Shown: positions 12,760 through 23,611 of the stretch, in pieces
Layout of the letters: each line of letters starts with the position of its first letter
Position numbering within the stretch: the stretch's first letter is position 1
Origin: Megachile rotundata
Taxonomy: Eukaryota; Arthropoda; Insecta; Hymenoptera; Megachilidae
DNA length: 64,000 bases
Assembly (NCBI RefSeq): GCF_050947335.1
Contig: NC_134997.1
Span: 5,394,001-5,458,000 of the forward strand
Direction of reading: 5' to 3'
Translations under genes and position numbers: made by a program
Notes under the pieces: model-generated
What the model saw: the letters and a program-made list of their open reading frames with translations, nothing else
What the model was told of the DNA's origin: nothing
The model's database searches: none

Positions 12760-13110
12760 GCGTCCGGCCTCCTCGTGATCGTCCTTCCTGTTTTCTGAGA
12801 CGTTCAACGATCCTCGCTGACTCCATCGTTTTATTCCTCCCCTTTTAAATTCGAATCTCCTCACCGTTTTCTACGTTTCGGAATATCGCGTCTCGGGTTC
12901 AGAGAGGATTCGGCCTTCGCTCGCGTCTCATGAAAACGGGACGAAACGTGGTCTCGAGGCGGGTTCGTCGTGATCGGCGCGACGATCGCGAACCCCGCGA
13001 GCGGACGCGAGCTCGCGCAACTCTTTAGGGCGGGTTACCTTAAAAATAAGGTCGCTTTTGCTGAAACCGGACTTCTTTTTACTCATATTGTCAGAACTTA
13101 GGCGCCCCCT
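12760..13110 (-). promoter_or_regulatory. CpG-rich promoter-like island
   Basis: About 350 bp unusually dense in CG dinucleotides for this window (for example GATCGGCGCGACGATCGCG and GAGCGGACGCGAGCTCGCGC at 12970-13020). In insects with sparse gene-body methylation, CpG-dense islands often mark promoters or first exons. A minus-strand ATG with a following splice-donor-like site lies at its high-coordinate edge. Promoter function is inference. Confidence 0.35.
13039..13086 (-). CDS. Candidate first coding exon (MSKKKSGFSKSDLIFK)
   Basis: A minus-strand ATG at 13086 opens a 16-codon segment, MSKKKSGFSKSDLIFK, directly followed by AAG|GTAACC, which looks like a phase-0 splice donor. The CpG-dense island begins exactly downstream. 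Without splicing, the frame reads on for 39 more Arg-rich codons before a stop. The peptide (Lys-rich start, then F-x-K-x-D-L-I-F) loosely recalls the start of PWWP-domain proteins, where a basic leader precedes 'GDLVFAKV', but the diagnostic Pro-Trp-Trp-Pro region would be on a later exon that I could not find. A chance frame is a real possibility. Confidence 0.2.
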
Positions 13111-14990
13111 CCGCTCAGTGCGTTTTTTTTGTAGGTTCTGCAATATCTAGAAACAAAAGAAAGCGGGACATAGCAAGACGTAGTAAGAAAAGGGTCAGGT
13201 TATCAAGAGATTCGTATAAAGAACAGACAGAAAGAGAGAGAGACAGACAGTGAACGGGAGAAGATGAGGACAGAAAAAGATCGACAAAACGGAAGAACAC
13301 AGAGAAAGGAAGTTAAAAGAAACGTCGTCGCAAATGTGGTGGTGGTGATGGTTATGGTAGTGGATAATGAACAAAATAATACGTTGTTTCTATCGTCACA
13401 CGTTGTCGTCACAGTGTTTTTTCTTTCTTCTCAGAGAAACAGAAACAGAGAGACAGAGATAGAGAGAGTGAGAAATAGATAGATAGAGAAAGAGAGAGAA
13501 GGCGTGGGAAAAAGAGGATCGGCGACAGGATTTTTCATATTCTTTTCTTTTTTCTTATCCCTTTCTTTTCGTTTCTCTTTCTTTTTGTTTCGTTCTCTCG
13601 CCGGGTAGATAACCCGTGTGCGTGACAAAAATACGCTCTCTGTTTATTTCGTGGGGGACGCATGGGGCTCTATGTAGATACGACGCTGTTCCTAAAAACA
13701 CCATCCTAGGAGTTTCTTTGCTGATGGTGATCCGGTTACCAAAATGGATGACCGTGTTTCGGTCATCCTTTCTCGTGTGATCACACATCGTGGGGTAAAA
13801 AAAAATGAAAATATTGAACCGGTGTTTCGTGTTCCGTTCACGTGTACTTTCACTTTTCGGTTTCTTTATTTGAGGGGTGTGCTATGATCGGTGGACGTGA
13901 AAAATACATGTTGCATCATGATGATAATAATAATTAGGAGAAGAATAAATTGATGGGTTAGTGAGTAAAGAAGTAAAAGTCAAGAAAAGCCATTCGTTAG
14001 TATCAAAAGCTTTCGGTTGCAGCAGTCGCGCCAAGCGTGAAGCCGCAGTTTCTTGTCAAAGCTCGTTAATTAAAGGCTCGATAGATCGATTTAGCCAGTC
14101 AATAGCGACGGTGGACACAATCGGAAAGTTTCTTTAGTCGCTTGTATGAATTACAGAAAAAATTCGCTTTTTTACCGATTTTAGAATTCTGGACTTTCTT
14201 CATTTTAGATAACGAATGATGTTCTTTCGTTAGGTCGGTAAGTAAATTCGCGATCTTCTGCGAAAACGCTTCGATTTGCTAAGCAAGAAAAAGATTGTCA
14301 GAAAAAGGATAAAAGATTGTTGTACATACTTACTCTGAACAAGACGTTGATTTATCAAAATTTTGCTCGCGAATTTAATTGCCAACCCAATATGGTGGTC
14401 ATAGATTCCATAATTTATGGCCACGAAAAGTGTAGAACTTAAAAATGGTAAATTCATGAAAATTGCCCCTTCAAAATGAGAAAATGATTTCCTAATTTTA
14501 AAGTCAAATGATTTACGTGGAAAACGCGTCGCGCAAAAGGTAAAAAATGATAAAATATTCAAAAGAAAAGCAATAAAAAGACCGACTCGATTACTCAAAT
14601 AAACCCTGTAAAACTTAAGAAACATAAAACAGATTTCTACAAATCTTCGTGAATAAGGGGTGTTTAAAATTAGAGAAACGGTAGTTCTCTTCAAGGGGGT
14701 GTGTCTCGACGATCAACGAACGAAGAAGAATCCCCTGTAATTTATCACTTTTTCACGACAGCTATGATTAATCGTTTTCTAAGATCCAGCGTGGTTTCTC
14801 GAGGTTGCGGTTCAAGTGGACGTTGCAGAACGACACATCATCGTTCGACGTCGAAGAAAACCAAAAACATCCTTGAAGAATCGATGTCGATCGAGAAGAC
14901 CGGCAAATGATAGTATCTAGTATGTAAGAACTGAATACCTAAGTACTTTAACGCTTATAAACTTTTGCGTTTATAATATTAATGGCAACT
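13111..14990. other. Unique sequence with purine-rich microsatellite tracts
   Basis: Purine tracts (AGACAGAAAGAGAGAGAGAC, GAGACAGAGATAGAGAGAG) lie between 13220 and 13505, and a pyrimidine tract at 13545-13595. From 14220 on it is AT-rich. A 154-codon minus-strand frame at 14230-14694 begins with TTG, is Phe/Leu/Ile/Lys-rich as expected for translated AT-rich DNA, and carries no recognisable motif. I do not call it a gene. Confidence 0.4.
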
Positions 14991-14997
14991 TTTTTAA

Positions 14998-16418
14998 CGC
15001 GTTGAATGCCAGGTTGAAGAGGGATGTATACTAGTAGTAATATATTAAAAAATTACTAGCACGTCTTATTAGAAAATTACTAGAATTTTCTATGATTTTA
15101 AGTTGCAAGGTTTTAAAGCTCCAAATTGTAAAATTAAATGAGTACGTTTTTTGATATATTTTAGAAAATTTAATAATTTGGAGATGTAAGTTCTGAAATT
15201 TTATAATTCCCTAGATTTTTAAGTTTTGATGTGTCTTCTTAAAGTTTTAAAATCTTTAAGTTCCCTAGGTCTATAAATTTTTAAATCTCCCGGTCCTCTA
15301 GGTCTCAAAAATTTAAAATCTTTAGGTTTTCTAAATCTCTATAATGTAGAATCTCTAAGTTCCTAAATTAATTTGTAAGATTTCACAATTGTCTGGTTCC
15401 TAAACTGCAAAATTCCACAACTGTGTAATTATCAAGATTCAAAGTCCCATAATTCCCTAGATAAATTTTAAACTCTTAGTCTCCTATGTGCTAAGTTTAA
15501 ACGTTAAAAAATTCCTTAGATTCCCTGTATTTTTAAATTCTCAAGTTTTCCTAAATTCTAAGTTTCAAGTTTTAATGTGCCATAATTCCCTATATTCCTA
15601 AGTTTCCTTTGACAATTCTCTAGGTTCTACTTATTATAGTTCCAAAATTCCCTACATCACTAAGTTTTAATTTTCAAGGTCCTAGATCTTTAATTTTTAA
15701 ATTTTTAAAGATTTTTAGGTCCTACATTTCAAAGACAACTCCCTAGATTCCTAAACTGAAGTTCTATAATTCCCTAGATTTTAAAATATTAAATATTGAA
15801 GTTTGCTCAATGTTTCAAATTGCAATGTCCAAAATCCCCGAGGTCTGTACTCTAAATACTTGAGATTTTTTAAGTTCTAAGTTTTGAAAATTCACAAGTC
15901 TCTAGGTTCTTATGTTCCAAAGTTTCATTAATCCCTAGATTTCAAAGTTCCAAACTGTTAGAGTTTTATAAATTATAATTTTTCGAAATCCCCTAGATCT
16001 ATAAATTCTAAATTCTCGAAGTTCCATAGGTCTAAATAAGTTTCAAAGTCCTATAAATCCCTAGGTTTTTACGCTACAAATACAACTTGTTGAAGCCCCC
16101 TAGGTGTCTCAGTTCTAAATTCTCAAAATTCCCTAGATCCACAGTTCCAAAGTTCCTAAGTTTCGTTCGAACCCATTCCTAAGATCCAAAGTTTTGTATT
16201 AGATTAAAAAATTTCAAACTGTCAAGGTTCCTTAAATTCTACTGTTCAAATTCAAAAGTTTCCTAAGGACCTAAGTTCCATAGTTGCAAACTGTCAAAAT
16301 CTTAAAATGTTAAAGTTCTAGTTCGATATAATTATTCAGTTATTTGTCTTAATATAATTATTCAATTATATTGAATATGCGGAGTCAGTTACCAAAAACC
16401 CATATGGCATTCAACGCG
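14998..16418. mobile_element. piggyBac-like TIR element (1.42 kb) filled with a degenerate array
   Basis: The left end is TTAA (14994-14997) followed by CGCGTTGAATGCCA. The right end, reverse-complemented, has the identical 14 bp before TTAA (16419-16422). Exact inverted termini plus a TTAA duplication are the piggyBac-superfamily signature. Nothing inside resembles a transposase. The interior is almost entirely the decayed array described separately. A 133-codon plus-strand frame at 16371-16772 straddles the right terminus and is therefore unlikely to be a native gene. Confidence 0.65.
15055..16340. repeat. Degenerate array of TTCCCTAGATTCCTAAGTTCTAAA-like words
   Basis: Continuous loosely repeated phrases (CCCTAGATT, CCTAAGTTC, AAATTCTCAAG, TTTAAAATCTTTAGG) with no stable period, probably about 20-25 bp originally. 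Bounded on both sides by the 14-bp TTAA-flanked inverted termini. Confidence 0.7.
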
Positions 16419-16422
16419 TTAA

Positions 16423-18185
16423 TAAGAACCTTGCAAAAACTCCGCATCCAGTTGAAATTACCAAAGCACCAGTTGCACCTTCCCTTTATCCTCAGAATTT
16501 CAATTAGAACTATCACCGTTGATAAACGCGTTGGAAGTTTCATGAACTTCGCTGGAAAACTCTTCAGCGTTGTTCGTCTTCAGGTTCTCAAGGGTGGCGC
16601 TACACGAAGAAACCCGGCATTCCCAACGATATCACAACAAAATAAAAAACAACGAGCAAAAACTGTTGTGTCGGATGCAGTTCGAGATCTAGAAATCGAC
16701 CTATCAGAAACGCTACATGTCTCTGTCTACGAGTTGTCTTCCGGTCCAAAGAAACGAGGGGGAACATGGTGAACGGAACACGGAAGCAACGCAAGAAAAA
16801 ACAAGGTGGTCAACGAAAACAGACGACGGGGGGTGAACAAGAAGGATTATTACATCTTAGTTCGAACCTTGAACCAGGCATATATCTAAACAACACAGAA
16901 CAGCAAGCAAAAAAACGCAACTCTGGACTATGAGATTAATGTCTGTCCGGTTGACCAGGGGTTAGACTGGGAGCTGGGTCAGATACAAACGAAAAAGTAA
17001 ACACAAGGGAACACACACCGAACACGGGCACATCGCCAACAAAACAAGATAATACTTCGGGCAAATAGGGTTAATATATACACCTAACACTCACAGGCAG
17101 ACCTACGCAGTCAGTTCAACCAACTTTCTCGTCTGCGGAGCAACCAGTCGTGTCGAATACCTTCTTCCATTAACATTTCGCTTCATGAAATTTCAGCTTC
17201 CCCGTTCTCGACTGGCCACCGCGACTGAACCCATGGTGATCGCCATCGTCAACGTCGATGGGTCATATCTGCCTTGAATGTAGAACTGGTATCGGGATGA
17301 AACAAGGTCGGTTATTGATCCACATGGTCGATATACATGCGCACCGTGTCCAGCCAGGTGAACCTAAAACGGTGACCATCGGGAACGAAGGACACCGCGG
17401 TATTCGACACGACCCCATGGCTACACGCTAAACAGAACTCGTGTAATACCTAACAGCTGAACGAGGACTCTCGACAAAACACATGACAGCGTATCATACC
17501 AAATCGTTCCCAAGAACCTTCACATGGATCGAGATGCGGCGTGACACGGACATTAATGATCCATGTGTAGCCAGGACGGTAAGCTGGATCAAGAGCTTCG
17601 TTTCGTGAGACAACGTCTTTTTGACTAGAGTCCGAGGACCTCTGCTAACATGACTCTCCAACATCGTTACCAATAGAGATCTATGCTATGAATATCGAGC
17701 ATGTCACGTAACTCGCACGATGCAAGACACACACAGAACAAAAGAGTCTAACCTCTATGTCATTCGTTCAGTCACAACTCTATACCATGTCGTGCAACAA
17801 CATCGATCTCTAACAGGTTCGGTACCGTGGGACTGTTTTATGTGCTTCTGATACGTGGTCTGTATTGATGCTGGTAGCGAACGTGTTAAGAAACCAGAGA
17901 CAAAGGAAAAGGATCAAACGAAACCGAGTGTACAGTCGCGAGCAGCTTAGGCTTCCCTCAGCCATTCTTTAATGACACTTTGAAAATTAATAATCTTGTA
18001 GGGTATGTGGAGTCAAGCATTCGAGTGTTATTCGTCTACTGGGTACTGTGGACGTAAAATTATGACTGATTCCATAAAAGATTGTTCATATGTTATGAGC
18101 ACGTGTACGGACAACACTAGGATTTATTTATTTATTCGCGTTTTCATGTGCCAGGATAAGGAGTTGCATATTCGGCTATCTCTGG
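16423..18185. other. Unique, GC-richer segment of unknown role
   Basis: About 1.7 kb without internal repetition and with near-balanced base composition, unlike both flanks. Several 30-65 codon stretches with coding-like composition occur on the minus strand (for example 17310-17450 and 17460-17640), and others overlap on plus. They lie in shifting frames separated by stops and have no recognisable domain. It could be a long UTR, a decayed gene or a conserved non-coding block. I cannot tell which. Confidence 0.35.
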
Positions 18186-18187
18186 GC

Positions 18188-19605
18188 CAGGCATGGGCAG
18201 CAGATAACTTGTTATAGTACAATTTTGTTTTATGACTCCTATTGCATTAATAAGGTTATAGAAACGGAAAAGTTTTGCAGGTGGTAATAAATGTATTTAC
18301 TTCGTCGAAAAGCTTTCTGAATCAACGTAAACGATAGAATGTGTGGTTGCGATATTTGTAACCATGAAATGAAAGGGTGATGATAGATACGTTCAAAGAA
18401 TATAACGTGCGGTGAACGTGACGTGCGGTGATTATAATGGGTGATCATAACAGCGGATGACAACTATAAGTTACGAAAAAAATAACATGTAGCGATTATA
18501 ATGTTTGACGATTATAAGGCGCGTCGAATATAACGTGCGTCAAATGGAACGCACGTCGAATATAACGTGCGTCAAATATAACGCACGTCGAATATAACGT
18601 GCGTCAAATATAACGCACGTCGAATATAACGTGCGTCAAATGTAACACACGTCGAATATAACGTGTGTCAAACGAAACGCACGTCGAATATAACGTGCGT
18701 CAAATGCAACGTACGTCGAATATAACGTGCGTCAAATATAACGCACGGCGAATATGATGTGCGTCAAATGTAACGCACGTCGCGTACAACGTGCGTCAAA
18801 TGTAACGTACGTCGAATACAATGTGCGTCAGATATAACGTACGTAGGGAATGAGACGATTACAACGCAGCGCAAGTATATCACGCGACAATTACAACGTA
18901 CGATAAGTACCTGATAAACCTGCGATAATTATAGCGTATAATAATTGTGAGAGTGTGATAATTACAACGAGTACTGATTTTAACGCACAGTTTTAACGCG
19001 CGATGATTCCAACACCTGTGATTCTAACGTGCAGTAACTTCGACGCGTATGGTGATTCGTACACGTGATAACTATAACGCACGGTGAATCTATAACTATA
19101 ACGACGCATGGAAATTCCAACGTCCGGTGATTCTAACGCACGATTCTGATGTGTGGTGATATTAATACTCGATGAATCGAATGTAAAATTTAACATATGA
19201 CGATTCTAACACACGGTGATTCCAACGTGCCGAACGCACGTGACGTACGATTCTATCGTACGATATTCTGACGTGTGATAATATTGACGCATGATACTAT
19301 TACGTGGTGATTATGACGGGTCGACTTTAATGCGTTACTTCGCGCGCTACAATCCTAACGCGCGTTGATTCCGACATGTGGTAATATGTACTATGGTAAT
19401 ACGTGACGATTCTATGAAACGGTGATCCTAACGCACGGTAATTTGAACGCATTGTGATCTAGTATCAGTCAATGTTACACGACGATTTTAACGTCCGTTA
19501 ATTACGGATAGTGAAGATCTAACGCACAGCGATTAGAACACATGACGATTATATCACGTAATAATACAACGCGTGTGTCTTTGAGTGATTGAATGCCCAT
19601 GCCTG
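18188..19605. mobile_element. Inverted-repeat-bounded element (hAT-like ends) enclosing an array
   Basis: CAGGCATGGGCA at 18188-18199 is found exactly inverted at 19594-19605. With six more outward bases the ends agree at 16 of 18 positions. The CAGGCATGGGCA terminus resembles hAT-superfamily ends and also resembles the 10.4-12.05 kb element. Flanking 8-mers do not match. No transposase frame is present, and the interior is dominated by a CG-containing tandem array. A decayed non-autonomous hAT-like element is inferred. Confidence 0.45.
18460..18850. repeat. 32-bp dyad array (ACGTGCGTC / ACGCACGTC alternation)
   Basis: About 12 units in which AATATAACGTGCGTCA alternates with AATATAACGCACGTCG. 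ACGTGCGT and ACGCACGT are reverse complements, so each 32-bp unit is a near-palindromic pair and the array can fold into serial hairpins. CG dinucleotides are retained in almost every unit. The array becomes degenerate after 18850 (ACGATTATAACGCACGGTG-type words to about 19580). Confidence 0.85.
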
Positions 19606-20990
19606 TCCTAGATCCTCCCTATGTTCCTCCGTCATATCAAATGTTCCTACAATACATTTCCTACACTATTAACCAAAAAGAAACCTACGTTGCACCCAAC
19701 TGTACACGAAAATCAATCGAAGCTCTTGATCCTAACCTGGCTCTCTGAGACAGGTCCAGAAGTGGGGTCTTGGTATGGCGTGTCAAAAGTGTCCCGTTTT
19801 ATCTTTTTTTATTGAAGATTTAACAGAACAAAAAGGGTACACGGCAACACTATGCACGTTCTCTAGAGGAAACTTCCAAACCAAACGACAACGATAATCA
19901 ATCGATCATAATAAACAGGTATGTAACGATAATCAGTAACCGTAACAAAAAACATTATATATAATATATATGTATATGTATAATGATCTAGCGTATATAT
20001 ATGTAATTATATTTATACGTAGAAACATTAAGTTTTAAATTAACGAACGCTTGAATCAAGAAAGGGCATTTGGCCTTGGTTTCGGGGTTACTAGGCAGGC
20101 ACACCTTGCTGGTTCGGTCTGGTTGGGGCGGTGTCGCCCGACGCTCGTAGTGTCTCTCCGGCTGTTGATAAAGGGGGATCTGCAAACCCATTCGGAAACG
20201 TGTTCTCGCAATACGCCTGCTACTTCCTTGTTTTATTGTTGTTCTTTGTGTCTTTGTGTCGGAGGACCTAACTGCTTAACCTACACGGAAACATCGCGAA
20301 TCCTTAGTCATCCGAACTACATAGCCTTTATCTTTTCGCTGTGGACACGCGTTTCTAGGTTTGATTATCGTTTGGACTCGAGTCAAATTCGAAATTTTCT
20401 TAGCGATATCCATCACAGCGAAAAGGTTAAACAGCCACGAGACAAGAATAACGTTCGATTGCAGCCATTTTAGACACCTAACCTCAAGAGCCTAACAGTC
20501 GTAAAATACGAGTAATATATGTTTCGAATAAAAGTTTAGTATCGAAAATACTAGAAATCCGGACAGAATTTTGAAAATATTTTTAACGTACTCTTTTTAA
20601 AAATACTTTCTTCGTTACCGCAGATTGATTAGAATAAAAGAATAGTATTAAACACTAACAGTTTTTCATGTTTTGAAAGAGTGACTGAGGCTGCACCAAA
20701 ATGTGGTGTGCCATTATTTTTGTCATGGATTAAATAAACTCGTGACGTCAGATCAGTAAATAAGGGGTCGCGATGTTCCCTCAATAAATCGTTCTAGGGG
20801 TCCAGTCACGAAATGTTCAGCACTTGAAATGTATTAGATGAATGTGTATAGCGACATTGTTAGATTTGCGGGTATTAAATATGAAGATGTTTTATGGATC
20901 AAATGTTGGTCCAAGGACACTAGATGATTAGTGATTGATTAACCTTAGGTGATTGTTGATTAGAAATACCAAGTCTGATATAATTAGCCT
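19606..20990. other. Unique sequence with overlapping open frames on both strands
   Basis: The segment 20040-20475 is GC-richer than its flanks. A 140-codon plus frame (20051-20473) overlaps a minus frame ending in a stop near 19985. The minus frame follows a possible acceptor at about 20270 and contains QIPLYQQPERHYERR. Both are coding-like in composition, neither belongs to a family I know, and at most one can be real. TATA microsatellite occurs near 19958-20000. Confidence 0.25.
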
Positions 20991-20994
20991 ATCA

Positions 20995-21420
20995 ATTAAA
21001 ATGGCAGTTAAATTTGGAAAGTGATAAATTTATATAAATTTAGAGAATGACACTTTATAAATTCATAAAATGACACTTCACAAATTCACAAAATAGCATC
21101 TTATAAATTTACAAAATGGCACTTTACAAATTCACAAAATGGCATCTAATAAATTAACGAAATGGCGTACATTTGTAAAATGACACTTTCTAAATTTATA
21201 GAATGAAATTTATATAAATTCAGAACATGACATTTATATAAATTTATAATTAGCAAAATGGTATTTACATACTTTTTAAAAGTACCACTAATAAATTTAT
21301 AAAATGGCATTTGTATGAATTCATAAAATGGCGCCTATATAGATACACAAAATGGCGCCTTTATAAATATACAAAATGGCGTTTACATAAATTCAGAAAA
21401 TATCACTTAAATCTGAAGCA
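20995..21420. repeat. Degenerate roughly 32-36 bp array (ACAAAATGGCACTTACAAATTC)
   Basis: About 12 copies of a unit containing AAATTCACAAAATGGCA, with AAATGGC the most conserved word. Confidence 0.8.
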
Positions 21421-21719
21421 CAATGGGAGAATGAGTACAGAAACCCTTCGTTCCTAATAAAAAATGATTAATTGTTACGTCTAACAAATGGGTCAGAGTA
21501 AAATTCGTGTATTGTTCGAATGCTGACTTCTGTATAAAAATCAATATTTATTTAAAATAACACTCAAAATCACCCATATGTGTGAAAGAACATTAAACCG
21601 ATCGATATCAAATATCAAATGTCATATTAAAGCAAACTCAAATAATTTGACAATATCAAATGGTTTGATATTAATGTTAAACAGTAATTATTGATTTATT
21701 AAATTACATTAATATTTAT

Positions 21720-22080
21720 TCATTAAATATATATATATATATATATTGATTTTCGTCTACAAAATTATGTTCACATATAGACGTTCAAAAATTCTATGTG
21801 ATTGACGTAAATTTTACAAGTGTTGCAAATTTTAAAATTGTTGTGAATTCTACAATTACTGTAAATCCTACAATTGTGAATTCTACAATTGCTGAAAATT
21901 TTACAATTTTTGTAAGTTTTGTAGTTCTTATAAAATTTGCAATTCTTAAGAATTTTACAATTATTATAAATTCCATAATTACTGTAAATTTTGCAGTTGT
22001 TATACATTCTACAATTATTGTAAATTCTATACTTATTATAAATTGTACAAATATTGTAAATTTTGCAATTGTAAATTAAG
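21720..22080. repeat. TA microsatellite and TACAATTNTTGTAAATTC array
   Basis: A (TA)n tract at 21727-21746 is followed, from 21800 to 22075, by about 12 copies of a 20-27 bp unit containing ACAATTNTTGTAAATTCT. ACAATT...TTGT is itself a small dyad. The Asn/Tyr/Lys-rich or Ile/Val-rich open frames are products of the repeat. Confidence 0.85.
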
Positions 22081-22364
22081 AATAGATCACATACATAAAA
22101 TAAAGAGCATCATCAAATACCAAATAACGTCTCCATGAAACAACTACATCCGCACGTCTAATTATTGACGAGACCAAGTTAAACAAAAATATAAATTAAT
22201 CGTCAAAATCTAAAAAAGTTAAACTTCATCGAACAGCATTTGAACGATCCACGAATATTCCTTCGTGATTGGACCACCGTAAATCAGCTCCTAAATCCTA
22301 AATCTCTAGTTATTCTCCCGAGTGTATCAAACTGGACCAACTATAAATCCAAATAAACCCCCGA

Positions 22365-22619
22365 GTGTTTTCGTGTATTATCAAACGCCCACGTCGTTTT
22401 CGCGGAAACGCCTTTTGCCATCCTGGAACGTTGACCGGTTCGGGCGATTCTCATATAAATATATCACAGGACGGGTTCATAGAATTAAATATCGATTGCC
22501 TTTCTCGTTCAACCGGGAACGAATGTATCGACTATTTGGAACACGCTTTCGCGAGTCCTGAACAGCGAGATGACATCGAACCGTTTGATTGTGGACTCCT
22601 GCTGAATAACCTTGTTTAA
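22365..22619 (+). other. 84-codon orphan open frame
   Basis: The translation contains the coding-like stretch LNIDCLSRSTGNECIDYLEH then an acidic segment ending in LLLNNLV-stop. The first Met lies in a less convincing part, and another 79-codon frame and a minus-strand 74-codon frame overlap it. No domain is recognised. It lies in a GC-richer patch of about 450 bp (22240-22760). It may be an exon of an unrecognised gene or a transposon remnant. Confidence 0.2.
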
Positions 22620-22859
22620 AACGTTCGCTGCCAATCGAAAAGCCCGAGAGACCTATCGTTACCAACCAATTTCGACTCTTTTGTTGATCAGACACGCACA
22701 TACACGCCGTCTCTCGTCATTCAAACTTCTAGGTGACATCGATTGTCACATTGCCGACGCCAGATCGTGGATTTAGAGTGTACATACTCAACCTTTTTTC
22801 CTTAGGTCATATTAGTCGTTTATTTTGAACGTAACCTAAGTCCATTTGTTTGTTATTAA

Positions 22860-23173
22860 CCAGTTAACTTTGGCGATCTTTTTGCAAAGCGCGCATTAGT
22901 GTGTGTCGCGATAATCAAGCGATAACGAGTTAGCTCTCAAGAATTTATGAATCCATCTCAAATCATTTACACTTTTTATTTGTTTATTTCCTTTCGTGTT
23001 GACCTCTAAACATTTTAAACATATTACAATTTACGAATGTAATTTATTTTTCGCAAAAATTATAATTTAAATATCAAATTGTAACAAAATTTTACGCATG
23101 ACGGGTATACGTCATGAGACAAAATTTTGCCACATCTCCATGACGGATATAGTCGTCAAACACACTTAACTGG
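22860..23173. mobile_element. TTAA-flanked MITE candidate, 314 bp
   Basis: TTAACCAGTTAA occurs at 22856-22867 and, in inverted orientation, ends at 23177. Beyond these 12 bp only scattered identity remains (left CTTTGG, right GTGTGT). The core is itself partly palindromic, which weakens the evidence. A piggyBac-like miniature element is plausible. Confidence 0.35.
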
Positions 23174-23369
23174 TTAACAGTAGATTTACAAAACCCGTTG
23201 AAATGACGGATCACAGATCTCTTATTTTAAATGACAAAATTTTTTATGAAAAAATGTCAACTTTTGTCAAACTAAAGAATGTATCAGACAGTTCACATAT
23301 CCCCAATTTATTTATTTTTCTACTTTACTTCAAATTTAAATATAAGTGACCATCAAACGTCCGTATGAA

Positions 23370-23607
23370 CCCCTTACCGTATGATTAATTTGTCAGGTGC
23401 GTTAGTCAGAAGTAACTATTAACTACAATAGTAATAAAATCATTAAAGAAAGTCAAAATGTTGTGACTATTTTGTATCCAACAGTCTTTGACTCTACAAA
23501 TTTTAATTAGATTTGTACTTCAAATTGAAATGTATTAAATATTCAAACAAGATATGTCACATATGAACCGTAAGTGCGAGTCTGGCTCGTCAAAATACTG
23601 CAAGGGG
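23370..23607. mobile_element. piggyBac-type MITE, about 238 bp
   Basis: Left end CCCCTTACCGTAT; right end reverse-complemented CCCCTTGCAGTAT (11 of 13 identical). The right flank is TTAA (23608-23611), while the left flank is TGAA, a one-base decay of TTAA. The subterminal GACGAGCCAGACTCG word inside the right end is partly dyadic. No coding capacity. Confidence 0.5.
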
Positions 23608-23611
23608 TTAA

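Noticed and set aside
14230..14694. 154-codon minus-strand frame as a membrane protein
   Set aside because: Starts at TTG, lies in AT-rich DNA where Phe/Leu/Ile/Lys-rich frames arise by chance, and shows no motif or splice signal.
16371..16772. 133-codon plus-strand frame as a gene
   Set aside because: It starts inside and crosses the terminus of a TTAA-flanked element and has no recognisable domain.
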